Origin: AP-15 sp963795485
GTDB taxonomy: Bacteria > Pseudomonadota > Alphaproteobacteria > ATCC43930 > CGMCC-115725
Direction of reading: 5' to 3'
DNA length: 64,000 nt
Assembly: GCA_963795485.1 (NCBI GenBank)
Contig: CAWCIL010000008.1
Span: forward strand, 1,240,001 to 1,304,000
Under the pieces are notes generated by a model that had not been told where the DNA came from, searched no databases, and saw only the letters and a program-made list of their open reading frames with translations. Each line of letters begins with the position of its first letter. Position 1 is the first letter of the stretch. Of the stretch, positions 1-9,660 are shown piece by piece. A program made the translations under genes and the position numbers.

Positions 1-1
1 T

Positions 2-757
2 GGCGGGTCGAGGAAGACCTGCCTCAATGCCTGGCCGGCGCCGCGGCAGGTGCTTTTCGGGGGGTGGGTGCTGCGGTTCGGCAACGGATTGACGCGGCGC
101 GCGAATTCGGCCAACCCGCTCGACGGTCAGCATATGGACGCCGATCGGCTGATCGCCGGCTGCGAGGCGCTCTATCGGCGTCGCCGCCAGCCAACGATTT
201 TCCGCGTGCCGTCGCTGATCGACCGGGCATTCGACGTGCGGCTCGCGGAAAGGGGCTATGGCCTCGAAGGCCTGTCCCTGGTTCTTCATGGCGAGATCGG
301 CCATGGCGAAATCGGCGCCGTGCCGGCGGTGCGCGACCCGGAAGTCCGCCTGCTGTCGCGCCCGAATTCCCAATGGTTCGCGGCGATGGCCGCATTGCAG
401 CGCCATACCAGTAAGGACGCCGGCCGCTATCGCCGGATCGTCGGCCATCTCGCGGTTCCGGCCGCGTTTGCAGCGTTGGCCGACAATGGCGGCGTTGCCG
501 CATTGGCTTATGGCGCGATCCATGACGGCCTGATCTGCTATGAATCCGTCGTCACCGATCCGAGCCGGCAGCGGCGCGGTTATGCCCGCCGCATCATCGC
601 CACCCTGGCGGCATGGGCGGCGGATCAGGGTGCGATCGGCGCCTGCCTCGAAGTCGAGGCGGCCAACGCACCGGCGCGCGCGCTCTATGACGCGCTCGGG
701 TTCACCGAGCTTTATCGCTACCATTACCGCCGCGAACCGCAGGCCGGCCGCCGCTGA
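2..757 (+). CDS. GNAT-family N-acetyltransferase, 5'-truncated by window edge
   Basis: Acetyl-CoA-dependent acyltransferase of the GNAT superfamily; the substrate cannot be told. A GTG at 50 could start a 235-residue protein, but the same frame stays open to base 2, and the upstream residues (CLNAWPAPRQ, then VLFGGWVLRFGNGLTRRANS) read as the conserved beginning of this family. The real start therefore lies left of the window. The acetyl-CoA signature is in the C-terminal third (VVTDPSRQRRGYARRII, the R/Q-x-x-G-x-A type loop), followed by the family's EVEAANAPARALYDALGF segment, which closes the fold. It converges with the porin gene, with only about 35 bases between the stops. The fold assignment is firm; the function is not. 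Confidence 0.8.
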   Translation, partial: GGSRKTCLNAWPAPRQVLFGGWVLRFGNGLTRRANSANPLDGQHMDADRLIAGCEALYRRRRQPTIFRVPSLIDRAFDVRLAERGYGLEGLSLVLHGEIGHGEIGAVPAVRDPEVRLLSRPNSQWFAAMAALQRHTSKDAGRYRRIVGHLAVPAAFAALADNGGVAALAYGAIHDGLICYESVVTDPSRQRRGYARRIIATLAAWAADQGAIGACLEVEAANAPARALYDALGFTELYRYHYRREPQAGRR

Positions 758-791
758 GGGCGCCGCCGATTTTTGCGTTGTCGGCTTTGCC

Positions 792-2024
792 TCAGAACGT
801 CGCCGTGGCGCGCAAGGTGAACACCGCTTCGGGGCCGGCGCCCGGCGAGAGCGCCGGGTTGCAATAGAGCTGGATGTCGGGTGCGACCTGCAGTCCCTTA
901 AGGACGGTGTAATCGTAGTAGATCTCCGCGATCCATTCCGCGCTGCGGGCGGGTTCGCCCAGCGCCGCAAGATTGGCCTTGCTCCAGGCGACGCCGAGGC
1001 CGACCTGGTCCAACGGGTCATGGCGGAACGGGTCGTTGCGGATGGCGCCCCAGGCGACCGAGGTTGCGATATAGCTGTCGAGCCCGCTCGCCGTGTTGGC
1101 GCGCAGGAACAGGCCCCATTTCGCGTCTACGTTCTGCACCGCATTGAACGAGAGGCCGCGCGAGCTGGAGAGCTCTTCCGCCGGCACCGTCGGCTGCGCA
1201 TACCATAGGACGCCATAGGAGCCGCCGGCGAGGAGGTTCGGCGTCCATCGCGCCGCCAGAAAATAGGCTTCCTTGCCGCTGGCGATGCCGCGCGTGCTGA
1301 TCGTAGACCCGGTCAGATTGGTGGCGCCCTGGAAACCGCCGGCAAAGACCAGGTCGCGCAACGGCGCCGCCGCCTGCAAATAGGCGCCCAGATCGCCGCT
1401 GACATAGGTCTGCGTCGCGTTTTGAGCCAGCGCATAGTTGACAAAATTGGTCTGCGCGTTGCCGGCATATTGGTTGGTGTCGTAAGTCCCGAACGAATAC
1501 TGTCCGATCGTCGCCGACAGCCAGCGCCAGTCGCCCGGCAGGGTGTGGGTGTAGGTCAGCTGCGCATAGTCGATCGTATCGACGCTCCAGTCGCTGGGCG
1601 GGGTCAGCAGTCCGGCGCGCCCCTGCAATGACGGCGTATTGGTTCTGGTCCAGAACTGGTTCTGCTGGGCCGAAAAAGCGAACATGCCCGAGCCGATCGC
1701 GGTGTCCGTGAATGGTTTCCATGCGATGGTCGGCGTCCAGACGAAGTCAACGAGAGCGGCGCCGCTCTTTGGCGCGCCCCATTGCGGCAAAACGGACGCC
1801 TGTAGCGAATATTCAATGTCGTATCGGTTCTGGAGCTGCTCCTTCCAGCCGAGATATTGGTCGTAATAAGGATCGAGAGCCGAAGAGATATTCGGCTCGG
1901 CAAGGATCTGGCTCGGCGGAGGTGGGGTCTCGGGCGACGCTTCGTGGCCGAAGCCGGCGGCGTGAGCCCGCAGCGTCATGCCTAGGGCCACGGCACCGCC
2001 GAGGCCAGCCAGCGCGATCGCCAC
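792..2024 (-). CDS. OprB-like carbohydrate-selective porin
   Basis: Outer-membrane beta-barrel protein, probably a sugar or organic-solute porin of the OprB type. The protein is about 410 residues. A hydrophobic signal segment (VAIALAGLGGAVALGMTLRAHA, predicted cleavage near AHA-AG) is followed by a mature N-terminus with PPPPSQ and then alternating aromatic strands (e.g. SVDTIDYAQLTYTH, RWLSATIGQYSFG). It ends in a terminal Phe (RATATF), typical of barrels recognised by the BAM machinery. I place the start at a GTG at 2024; ATG 1979 is the alternative but would cut the signal peptide. The frame runs open into the upstream dehydrogenase only because that gene has a frameshift; the two are separate genes about 95 bases apart. 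It is downstream of the Rieske oxygenase and dehydrogenase genes and may take up their substrate. Confidence 0.65.
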   Translation of the reverse strand: MAIALAGLGGAVALGMTLRAHAAGFGHEASPETPPPPSQILAEPNISSALDPYYDQYLGWKEQLQNRYDIEYSLQASVLPQWGAPKSGAALVDFVWTPTIAWKPFTDTAIGSGMFAFSAQQNQFWTRTNTPSLQGRAGLLTPPSDWSVDTIDYAQLTYTHTLPGDWRWLSATIGQYSFGTYDTNQYAGNAQTNFVNYALAQNATQTYVSGDLGAYLQAAAPLRDLVFAGGFQGATNLTGSTISTRGIASGKEAYFLAARWTPNLLAGGSYGVLWYAQPTVPAEELSSSRGLSFNAVQNVDAKWGLFLRANTASGLDSYIATSVAWGAIRNDPFRHDPLDQVGLGVAWSKANLAALGEPARSAEWIAEIYYDYTVLKGLQVAPDIQLYCNPALSPGAGPEAVFTLRATATF

Positions 2025-2119
2025 GACCGAGCTGCGTCCGGCTTCGACACTCGATGCCCAGCCACGGCAAGGTGCCGCCGCGCTCCGCGCCGGCAGCCGC
2101 CAGTGAGGCCGCCGCCGGG

Positions 2120-3638
2120 CTAATCGCCGAGATGGATCCACACCGACTTGGTCTGGGTCACCGTCAGCAGGGTTTCGAGGCACTTGTCGCGCCCGGTTCC
2201 GGACTGCTTGAACCCGCCCCAGGGCTGGGTCATGTCGCCGTGGTCGTAGCAGTTGACCCAGATCACGCCGGCGTCGATGTCGCGCGCCATCCGGTGCGCG
2301 GCGGCGAGGTCCGACGGTCCAGATGCCGGCGGCCAGCCCAAAGATCGAATCATTGGCGATTTCGACCGCCTCGCCGATGGTGCGGAACGGCAATACCGCG
2401 GCGACCGGGCCAAAGATTTCCTCGCGGGCGATCGTCATCGCCGGGGTCACCCGGGTGAACAGGGTCGGCTCGACATAGGCGCCGTGGTCGAAGCCGTGCG
2501 GCGGCCCGCCGCCGAGCGCCAGCATCCCGCCCTCCTTCTTGCCGGCCTCGATATAGGACAGCACCCGCTGCTGCTGGGTGCGGTTGACGAGCGGTCCCAT
2601 CGTCGTCGCCGGGTCGAGCGGGTCGCCGATGCGGAAGGCGGTCTTGACCTTGGCTCGGAAGCGCTCGACGAATTCGTCGTGGATCGCGTCCTGCACCAGC
2701 AGCCGCGAGCCGGCGCTGCACATCTCGCCCTTGTTCGCATAGATGCCGGTAATCGCGTAGTCGACCGCCCGGTCGAGGTCCGGGACTTGCGCGGTGATGA
2801 TCTGTGGCGACTTGCCGCCGGTTTCGACGGTGACGCGCTTTAGATTGGACTGTCCGGAATAGACCATCATCAGCTTGCCGACATCGGTCGAACCGGTGAA
2901 GCTGATCTTGTCGACTTCCATATGCAGAGCCAGCGCCTTGCCGACCATGCCGCCGGTGCCGTGAACGACGTTGAACACGCCGGGCGGCCCGCCGGCTTCG
3001 AGAAACAGCTGGGCCAGCAGGGTCGCCGATAACGGCGATTGCTGCGCCGGCTTCAGCACCACCGAGTTGCCGACCGCGAGTGCAGGGGCGACCTTCCAGG
3101 CGCTCATCAGCAGCGGATAGTTCCACGGCGTGATGCAGGCGACGACACCCAGAGGCTGGCGCAGGATGTAGTGGAATGCGTCGCTCGCCGTCGTCGTAAC
3201 CACGCCTTCGGCCTTGTCGATCGTCTCGGCGAAATATTGGAAGGTTAGCGCCGCCGCCGGCACGTCGCCGGCGATCATGTCCATGATCGGCTTGCCGACA
3301 TCGAGCGAATCGAGCAGCGCGAATTCGAGCGCATGCTCGTTGATCGCTGCCGCGAAACGATAGAGCACCTCCATCCTCGACCGCGGCTCCATGCGCGACC
3401 ACACCCCGGATTTGAACGCGCGGCGCGCGGCCGCAACCGCCAGATCGGCCTCGGCGGCGTCGCCCAGCGGCACCGTGGCAATGACCTCGCCGTTTGCCGG
3501 GTTGACGGTCTCGAACCGCTTGCCGGACTGCGCTTCGACGAGTTCGCCGTCGATCAGCATTCGCGTTTCGGGCCGCAGCGCCGCGGCATGCCGGCGAAAA
3601 TCCTCGATCGTCAGCGTCTTCGCGTGCTCGGAGTTCAT
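2120..3638 (-). CDS. NAD(P)-dependent aldehyde dehydrogenase, PuuC-like (one frameshift)
   Basis: Oxidises an aldehyde to the acid; it resembles gamma-glutamyl-gamma-aminobutyraldehyde/betaine-aldehyde dehydrogenases in the cytoplasm. Visible motifs include CITPWNYPLLMSAWKVAPAL, the nucleotide-binding FTGSTDVGK near residue 235, the catalytic region ETGGKSPQII with the general-base Glu, and NKGEMCSAGSR with the catalytic Cys. The end, GDMTQPWGGFKQSGTGRDK then TKSVWIHLGD, is in another frame. One extra base near 2313 (ACC-G-TCG in the coding strand) splits the reading frame; removing it gives a continuous 505-residue protein, the normal family length. It sits just after the Rieske oxygenase gene (start 3638, oxygenase end 3653), so both are probably co-transcribed, oxygenase first. 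Confidence 0.85.
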
Positions 3639-3652
3639 GGCTCAGCGCCCGC

Positions 3653-5957
3653 TTATAGATCGAGGACAATGCTGGGGTTGGCGCCGCCCGGCGTCCCAGC
3701 GGCGCTTGGCCGGGACCGAGCAGCAGAGCAGCACGTGCCCGTCGGCGCGCGGCGCCAGCGGCTCTTCGACGTATTCGACCGCACCACTGGTGATCCGCGT
3801 CGCGCAGGTTCCGCAGATGCCGGAGCGGCAGCCGAAGACCGGCGCCAGCCCGACCGCCTCGGCGAGTTCGAGGAGGGTGCCCTTGTCGCGCGACCATTCC
3901 GCGCTGACCGCCGATTTGGCGAAGCGGATCGGCACCGCCCCGTCGCCGAGCGGACCGGTCCCGGCGGCCGTCTCGGTCTTGGCCTCGGGTCGGAGCGCCG
4001 TCCCCGAACCAAAGGATTCGTAGTGGATGCGCTCCCGGCGGACGCCGATCCCGGTCAGCCCGTCATGCAGCGACTGCATGAACGGCGGCGGACCGCACAG
4101 ATAGAAATCGTAGTCGTCGAGCGGCAGCAATTCCTTCAGCACCTCGATCGTGACATGGCCCTCGCCGTCATGGGTACTGCCCAGCTGGTCGTCGCGGCCG
4201 GGCTGGCTGTAGCGGACATGCAGGTTCATCGCCGGATGCGCGCCGGCGAGTTCGCGGATGTGCTTGCCGAAGGCATGGACGCGGCCGTTGTTGGTACCGT
4301 GGATGAACCAGACCGGCCGGAACTGGCCGGTTCGGCGGCCCTCCTCGACGATGTGGCCGGCCATCGCGATCATCGGGGTGATGCCGACCCCGCCGGAAAC
4401 GAACACCACCGGGCGCTGGCTCGCCGGCGTCAGGGTGAATTTGCCGCGCGGCGCCATCGCCTCGATGCGCAAGCCCGGTTTGGCGTTGGCGTGCAGATAG
4501 GGCGAGACCAGCGCGTTGCCGTCGGCGCGACGGATCGACAGCCGGTAGTAATCGGGGTTCGGCATCGTCGACAGAGTGTAGGTTCGCAGCGCCGGCTGCT
4601 CCTGGCCCGGGATCGTCACCCGGATCGGCAGGAATTGCCCGGGCTCCCACGGGTCGAGCGGCTTGCCGTCGGCGCGGCGCAGATAAAACGAGCTGATGAT
4701 GTCGCTCTCCGGCTCGACCTTGAAGATTTCGAGATCGACATAGGCGTTGCGCTCGCTGTCGGGCGCCGCCGAGGCGTCCGGCAGCAGCGGGACCGTGCGC
4801 GACACCGCCGGGGCTGCGATCGCGGCGCCGGCCACCGGCGTTGCCGGCCGACCGCTCAAAGCATCGACGATCAGCTTCTGGAACTGAACGACGAGATGCT
4901 CGCTGTTGGTCAGAAACCGGCCGCGATCGGGAATGCCGCCCAACAGCCCGCGCTGCACCGAACTGACCAGCACCTCGTCCTCGGCGCCGACTTCCTTGTT
5001 GAAGGCGATCAGCTCCTGCGCAAACTCCTCGGTGACGCCGGGCGCGAAATACTGCTCGGAAAAGCCCTTGGTCGAGTTGGGCCCGTCCGGTATCCACACG
5101 TCGATCGAAAGATTGGGGAAGCCCGGGTTGATGTTGATCGTCATGTTCGGCCACAATACGTGGTATTGCGACTGCGCCACCTCGCCGCCCACATCGTAAA
5201 TTTTGACCTGGCTCCTGCCTTCGAGCGCGGAGGGGCGCACCTGGCCGACCTGCGCCAAAAGCCAGCCGTGCACGGTCAGGTGATAATTCTCCTGGCGCAC
5301 GTCGATCGCGGCGCTAAAGCTCGGATGCGCGACGGCGCAGTGGTAGCATTCGAGGTAGTTCTCGAGCATCGTCTTCCAGTTGGAATAGCCGTTCCAGTCT
5401 TCGCGGCTGTGAAGCTCGAGCGTGTCGAGGTTGATGCCGCTGCCGGCGATGATCTCCAGCACCGGGCCGAAATAGGCGTGCACCGGGGCAGCGTCGCGAT
5501 CGAGATTGACGAACACCCACGGGCCCAAGGCTTCGACCCGCAATGGCAGCAGCGGATAATTCGCGAGGCGGAAGTTCGGCTCGGTCGCCGAGCGCGGCGC
5601 ACCCTTGAGGCAGCCCGCGAGGTCATAGGTCCAGGCGTGATAGCCGCATTGCATGACCTTGGCATTGCCGCGGCCCTTCATCACTTCGTGGCGGCGATGC
5701 CGGCAGACATTGACGAAGCCGGCGAGCCCGTCATCGTTGTGGATCACCACCACCGGCACCTCGCCGGCGTAGCCAGTGATGTAGTCGCCCGGATTTCTCA
5801 GCTCTTTCAAGGGCCCGATGTAATTCCAGGATTTTCGGAAGACATGCACGATCTCCTGCTCGGTGATCGAGGGATCGGTGTACCAATGGGCTGGAAGCGA
5901 CTCGCCGCGATCGAGGGCCCCCAGCAGGACGGCGGGATTGTCGACGATCTGGCTCAT
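3653..5957 (-). CDS. Self-sufficient Rieske oxygenase fused to FNR-type reductase and 2Fe-2S ferredoxin
   Basis: A one-chain oxygenase. The N-terminal part (about 1-380) is a Rieske non-haem iron oxygenase alpha subunit: a Cys-x-His ... Cys-x-x-His centre in VNVCRHRRHE and MQCGYHAWTYD, and mononuclear iron ligands in NYLECYHCAVAHPSF. Residues about 410-640 are an FAD/NAD(P)H reductase (LRTYTLSTMP, VFVSGGVGITPMIAMAG, YDFYLCGPPPFM). The C-terminal 90 residues are a plant-type ferredoxin (CRSGICGTC then a later Cys in LLCCSVPA). An extra G in a GGG run at 3695-3697 garbles the last residues; corrected, the protein ends GGANPSIVLDL, the usual VLDL ferredoxin end, at 767 residues. The oxygenase domain resembles choline/carnitine/glycine-betaine monooxygenases, and with the adjoining PuuC-like dehydrogenase a quaternary-amine or amine-alcohol pathway is plausible but inferred. 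Confidence 0.85.
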
Positions 5958-6029
5958 ACCGAAGTCGCTCCTCTCTGTGTCCCGACGTCGCGGGGCGGGT
6001 GAAACGGCGTTTGCGGTCCGGATAATCGG

Positions 6030-7229
6030 CTAGCACGGGGCCGAAGGTTGCGAGGCGGCTTGCGGCCGGGGCGAATCCCGCAGCATCAGGACCGGGATAA
6101 AGACGATCAGCGCGGCGCTGACGCACAGCAGCACCTGGGCGAAGCTCAAATGGGCTGACGCGGCCGAGGCGAACCCGCTCGCCGCCATCTGGCCCAGCGC
6201 ATAGGCGATGTTGTAGATCGCGTACACCGCAGCATAGCAGGACAGGCCCCGGCGATCGACCGCATTGCCCAATTCGGCCGACGTCGGATTGAGCATAAAG
6301 GCATAGCAGACGCTGACCGCGCACAGCCCGATCGCGGCCGGGACCGCACCCCGGTAGAGGCTGAGGAAAGGCAGTGCGATCGCCATCGCCGCGGTGCCGC
6401 CGGCGATCAGCCGGCGGATCGGCACGCGGTTGGAAACCCAGCTGACCACCGGCGCGCTGAGGCCGTAGGCGACCGATCCGATGGTGAAGATCAGGCCGAT
6501 GACCCAGGGACTGACGCCGGAGCGGACCAGCTGCGCCGGCAGCAGCGGCTCGATGATCCCCCAGCCGATCGCGGCGAGGCTGACCGCCGCTGCCGCCACC
6601 AGAACGGATTTGTCGAACAGCAGTACCCGTATGTCGGGGCTCGCCTGCGGCACGCCTGGTTCGCGGGGAAGCAGGAACACGCAAAGCCCGGCATCGATGG
6701 CGACGAGAACGCCGGTCGCGGCAAACGGCAGGGTATAGCCGCCGACCTCGTAGAGCGAGCCGCCGATCAGCGGGCCGAGCAGCGAACCCGCGGTGCTGCC
6801 CATCAGCGCATAGCCCATCATCTCGACGCGCTGTTCGGGGTAGTGTTCGGCGATCAGCGCCAGACCCGCGGTCCAGGTCGCCGCGGCCGCCGCTCCTTGC
6901 AGCAGCCGCCCCAACAGAAGCAGATAAAAGTTCGGTGCAAAACAGAACAGGGCGAGCGCCGTCGCCGACAGCATGACCCCGTAGATCAACGGCCGGCGGC
7001 AGCCGATTCGGTCGCCGAGATAGCCGAACAGCGGGGTCGCGACCAGGACGCCGACCGAATAGCCGCCATAGAGCAGGCCCAGCTGCTGTTCGCTGGTCGC
7101 ATGCGCCGGAGAATATGGCGACAGCGGCACCAGAAGACCGTAGATCAGATAATCCATGAACAGCGCGAAGGCGACGACGCCGACCACGGTTCGCGAAGCC
7201 CCGCCGACGCGGGCTAGCAATGGACGCAC
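6030..7229 (-). CDS. MFS transporter (12-TM type)
   Basis: Inner-membrane secondary transporter of the major facilitator superfamily. It shows a run of hydrophobic helices starting VVGVVAFALFMDYLIYGLL, and the MFS loop 2-3 signature in GYLGDRIGCRRPLI (G-x-x-x-D-R-x-G-R-R type). A second, degenerate copy follows in the second half (VSNRVPIRRLIAGG). It is about 399 residues from the GTG at 7229. The frame extends to a GTG at 7271, but that adds only a charged, non-membrane leader. The gene lies upstream of and on the same strand as the Rieske oxygenase, about 70 bases away, so it is a candidate uptake or efflux system for that pathway's substrate. Specificity is unknown. Confidence 0.75.
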   Translation of the reverse strand: MRPLLARVGGASRTVVGVVAFALFMDYLIYGLLVPLSPYSPAHATSEQQLGLLYGGYSVGVLVATPLFGYLGDRIGCRRPLIYGVMLSATALALFCFAPNFYLLLLGRLLQGAAAAATWTAGLALIAEHYPEQRVEMMGYALMGSTAGSLLGPLIGGSLYEVGGYTLPFAATGVLVAIDAGLCVFLLPREPGVPQASPDIRVLLFDKSVLVAAAAVSLAAIGWGIIEPLLPAQLVRSGVSPWVIGLIFTIGSVAYGLSAPVVSWVSNRVPIRRLIAGGTAAMAIALPFLSLYRGAVPAAIGLCAVSVCYAFMLNPTSAELGNAVDRRGLSCYAAVYAIYNIAYALGQMAASGFASAASAHLSFAQVLLCVSAALIVFIPVLMLRDSPRPQAASQPSAPC

Positions 7230-7647
7230 CCGATCGTTGCGCCTTCTGGGGTCGCAGCTCCGCCGACACACACGGGAAAGCGCCGCCTATTCAGTGTTCG
7301 CTGTCCAACTTCGCTCGCAGAATTTAGCCGACCCGATATACCAATTGGTTAATACCAGTGTCGGAACTCGCCGTTCGCGACGCTACACCAACCGGGTCCG
7401 CGAGGCCAGCCCGTCTTTGACGAAGGACGTGTGCGCCGGTCTTGTCGAGGATCTTTTTGGCAGAGACGAGGGGAATGGGATCGGCCGCCCCTGGCAGAAA
7501 CGCGCCGATGGCGAGATTCAAATGAAAGAGGCCGGTTTCAGAATCGGGTGGCTCGCCTCGCCGACAACCGGCCTTCCTCCGCCCGACACCAGTCGAGCTT
7601 TTCTCTGATTCGGGCTGAGCCTGTGGTATCGCCCGCGCTCCAGTCCG

Positions 7648-7845
7648 CTGGCCCTCGGCGGCGGCTTCGCCCTCAAGCTCGTCTTCTCGCGCCCCCGGGT
7701 CGGTGCGATCGCCGAGGCGCTGATCCCCCGCCGCAGATTGTCACCGATCCAGGCATCCTCTATTTGGCGATCGGCATCCTCGGCCATGGTGATGCCGCAC
7801 AACCTTGACCTGCACAGCTCGATCGCGCAGACGCGCGGCCATGAT
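7648..7845 (+). pseudogene. mntH: Relic of an Nramp-type Mn2+ transporter (mntH fragment)
   Basis: A short internal piece of an Nramp/MntH transporter survives in three frames: GGFALKLVFSRPRVGAIAE from 7648, then IVTDPGILYLAIGILG from 7737, then MVMPHNLDLHSSIAQTR from 7786. In intact MntH these are contiguous and contain the TM6 MPHNLYLHS metal-binding motif. Both ends of the gene are missing and at least two frame changes lie inside about 200 bases, one of them not of the +1 type. It is a dead remnant between the MFS and monooxygenase genes. The rest of 7272-7916 shows no gene I can support. Confidence 0.7.
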
Positions 7846-7916
7846 CTGGGCGAACGGGGCGCTGATGTTCTGCTCTCATGCGAGAAGGTGTCGAAAGCTT
7901 GCTTCGGGTCCGGCTT

Positions 7917-9500
7917 TCAAGACCGGATTGAAGGCGCCCCAAAAATTTGCGCCAGGTAGCGCGGAAGGTATTCGGAAACGTCGCTCCGGCGGCAGCGGAA
8001 CCCGACATGCCCGTCCGGTCGGATCAGATAGGCCGCCGCGGCCGATCCGTAACGCGCGTCGACCTCGCCCTGGCAGTCGATCAGCTCACCGCCCTGGATG
8101 CCCGAAGAGGAGACGCGATATGCCGCGACAGGGTGTTCGGAAAATTCGGGCGGTGCCGCGGGCAGGTCCGCCGCGGAGTCGTCCTCGACCAGCAGCAGCA
8201 CGTGGCGATGCTCGGCGACGAGGTCGTAAAGCCGCAGCGACGCCCCGCCCTGCACCATGCTCAGCAGCGCATCGGGCGCGCGATCGCCGGCGCGAGGCCC
8301 GCGCCCGCCAATCGGGTGGTCCTCGACGATCGGGCTGTGTCGATAATCGACCGCGATTCCCGATACCCCTTCGCCGATCCGCTCCTCGACCGAAGGCAGG
8401 CGGGTCAGGAGCGACATCAGGTGGTCGCGCAGAAAGCGGGTCGCCGACCCGTGCAACGAGACCAGGCGCGTCGCCCGGTCGGTTTGCCGAATGACCGCCT
8501 CATCGACCGGCTTGCGCTCCGCCTCGTAGCTGGCGAGCAGGGTTGGGCCAGCTGTGTCGGCCAGGACGAGGCCGAGCTTCCAGCCGAGATTGAACGCGTC
8601 GCGGATGCCGGCGTTCATGCCCTGACCGCCGACCGGGCTGTGGATATGCGCGGCGTCGCCGGCCAGAAAGACGCGATCCTGGCGAAAATGCGCCGCTTCC
8701 CGGCGATGGATTCGGAATATCGAGGCCCAGCGCGCGTCGGAGAGCCGGATGCCGCCAGGACTGCGCTCGTCGACCAACGCCTGGCACTGCGCGAGGCTCG
8801 GCTCGTCGTGCCAATCGGCCGGCGAATTGGTGACGATCAGTCGCCAGCGATCGTCGGGCAGCGGAAAGAAGGCGAGCGCGCCGTCTCGATGCAAGTGGAC
8901 CCGCGCCACGGTGTGGTCGAAACCGGCGCCAACCTTCATATCGGCCAGCACAAAAAGCTCGGGGTAGGTGGTCCCGGCAAACGCAACTGCGAGCTGTTCG
9001 CGCACCGTGCTGTGCGGCCCGTCGCAACCGATCAGCCACTCGGCCTCGACCTCCTCGACACGCCCGCCGTTGCGCAGCTGCGCGCGCACCCCCGAAGCAT
9101 GCGAGGCGACCGACACCAGCTCGGTGCTGCGTTCGACCCGAACGCCGTGTTGCGCCACATGTTCCTCGAGGATGCGCTCGGTCTCATCCTGCGGCACGCC
9201 GAGCACGTAGGGGTAGCGCGTTTCGAGCGCCCCGAAACCGATATGCGCGATGGGCCCGCCTTCCCCGTGAAGATCGACGGCGGCGATGCGCTGACCGGCA
9301 GCCAGGAAATCGTCGACGAGCCGCATCAGCTCGAAAGTTTCGAGGGTCCGCGCGTGGATCGCGATCGCCTTGGAATGGGTCGAGCGGTGCGTCGACTTGT
9401 CGATTATGCGACAATCGACCCCACAGCGTGCGAGCTCGTGCGCCATGACCAATCCCGTGGGGCCCGCCCCGACGATCAGCACCTTAGGCCCTGCGCCCAT
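7917..9500 (-). CDS. FAD-dependent aromatic/polyketide hydroxylase (class A flavoprotein monooxygenase)
   Basis: NAD(P)H-dependent flavin hydroxylase of the PheA/TfdB/MhpA group, about 527 residues. The N-terminal Rossmann motif is VLIVGAGPTGLVMAHELAR; the DG fingerprint is EWLIGCDGPHSTVRE near residue 165; the GD motif is RVFLAGDAAHIHSPVGGQG near residue 285. A C-terminal thioredoxin-like segment ends in RPDGHVGFRC, the end normally seen in this subfamily. The start ATG at 9500 has a strong GGAGG seven bases upstream. It is divergent from a TetR regulator whose candidate operator lies directly upstream, so control by that regulator is likely. Substrate unknown. Confidence 0.85.
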   Translation of the reverse strand: MGAGPKVLIVGAGPTGLVMAHELARCGVDCRIIDKSTHRSTHSKAIAIHARTLETFELMRLVDDFLAAGQRIAAVDLHGEGGPIAHIGFGALETRYPYVLGVPQDETERILEEHVAQHGVRVERSTELVSVASHASGVRAQLRNGGRVEEVEAEWLIGCDGPHSTVREQLAVAFAGTTYPELFVLADMKVGAGFDHTVARVHLHRDGALAFFPLPDDRWRLIVTNSPADWHDEPSLAQCQALVDERSPGGIRLSDARWASIFRIHRREAAHFRQDRVFLAGDAAHIHSPVGGQGMNAGIRDAFNLGWKLGLVLADTAGPTLLASYEAERKPVDEAVIRQTDRATRLVSLHGSATRFLRDHLMSLLTRLPSVEERIGEGVSGIAVDYRHSPIVEDHPIGGRGPRAGDRAPDALLSMVQGGASLRLYDLVAEHRHVLLLVEDDSAADLPAAPPEFSEHPVAAYRVSSSGIQGGELIDCQGEVDARYGSAAAAYLIRPDGHVGFRCRRSDVSEYLPRYLAQIFGAPSIRS

Positions 9501-9515
9501 GGCCGCCTCCTATAA

Positions 9516-9531
9516 TTGACTGTCCGTTCAA
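9516..9531. promoter_or_regulatory. Candidate TetR operator between monooxygenase and tetR
   Basis: The 16-base TTGACTGTCCGTTCAA has inverted TTGA/TCAA ends, the pattern of many TetR-family operators. It sits 16 bases in front of the monooxygenase start and upstream of the divergent tetR, overlapping where both promoters would be. Inferred from symmetry and position only. Confidence 0.45.
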
Positions 9532-9660
9532 CCAATATTATCTGTCATGCCTCGTCGTCAAGAGCCCACCGGAAGCGGCGAAATGGCCGATGACAGCCGG
9601 ACGCAAAAAAGCCGCGGTAACCGCCCGAGGCAGAATGCGCCGGCGATCGAGAAGGTTCCC

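Noticed and set aside
792..3638. One 948-residue aldehyde dehydrogenase-porin fusion
   Set aside because: The fusion appears only because of one extra base at 2313; correcting it restores a proper dehydrogenase stop at 2120 and leaves a porin with its own signal peptide.
3333..6002. An 889-codon open frame on the plus strand opposite the Rieske oxygenase and dehydrogenase
   Set aside because: Antisense shadow caused by high GC and codon bias; its translation is Arg/His/Asp-rich low-complexity text with no domain, while the minus strand encodes clear enzymes.
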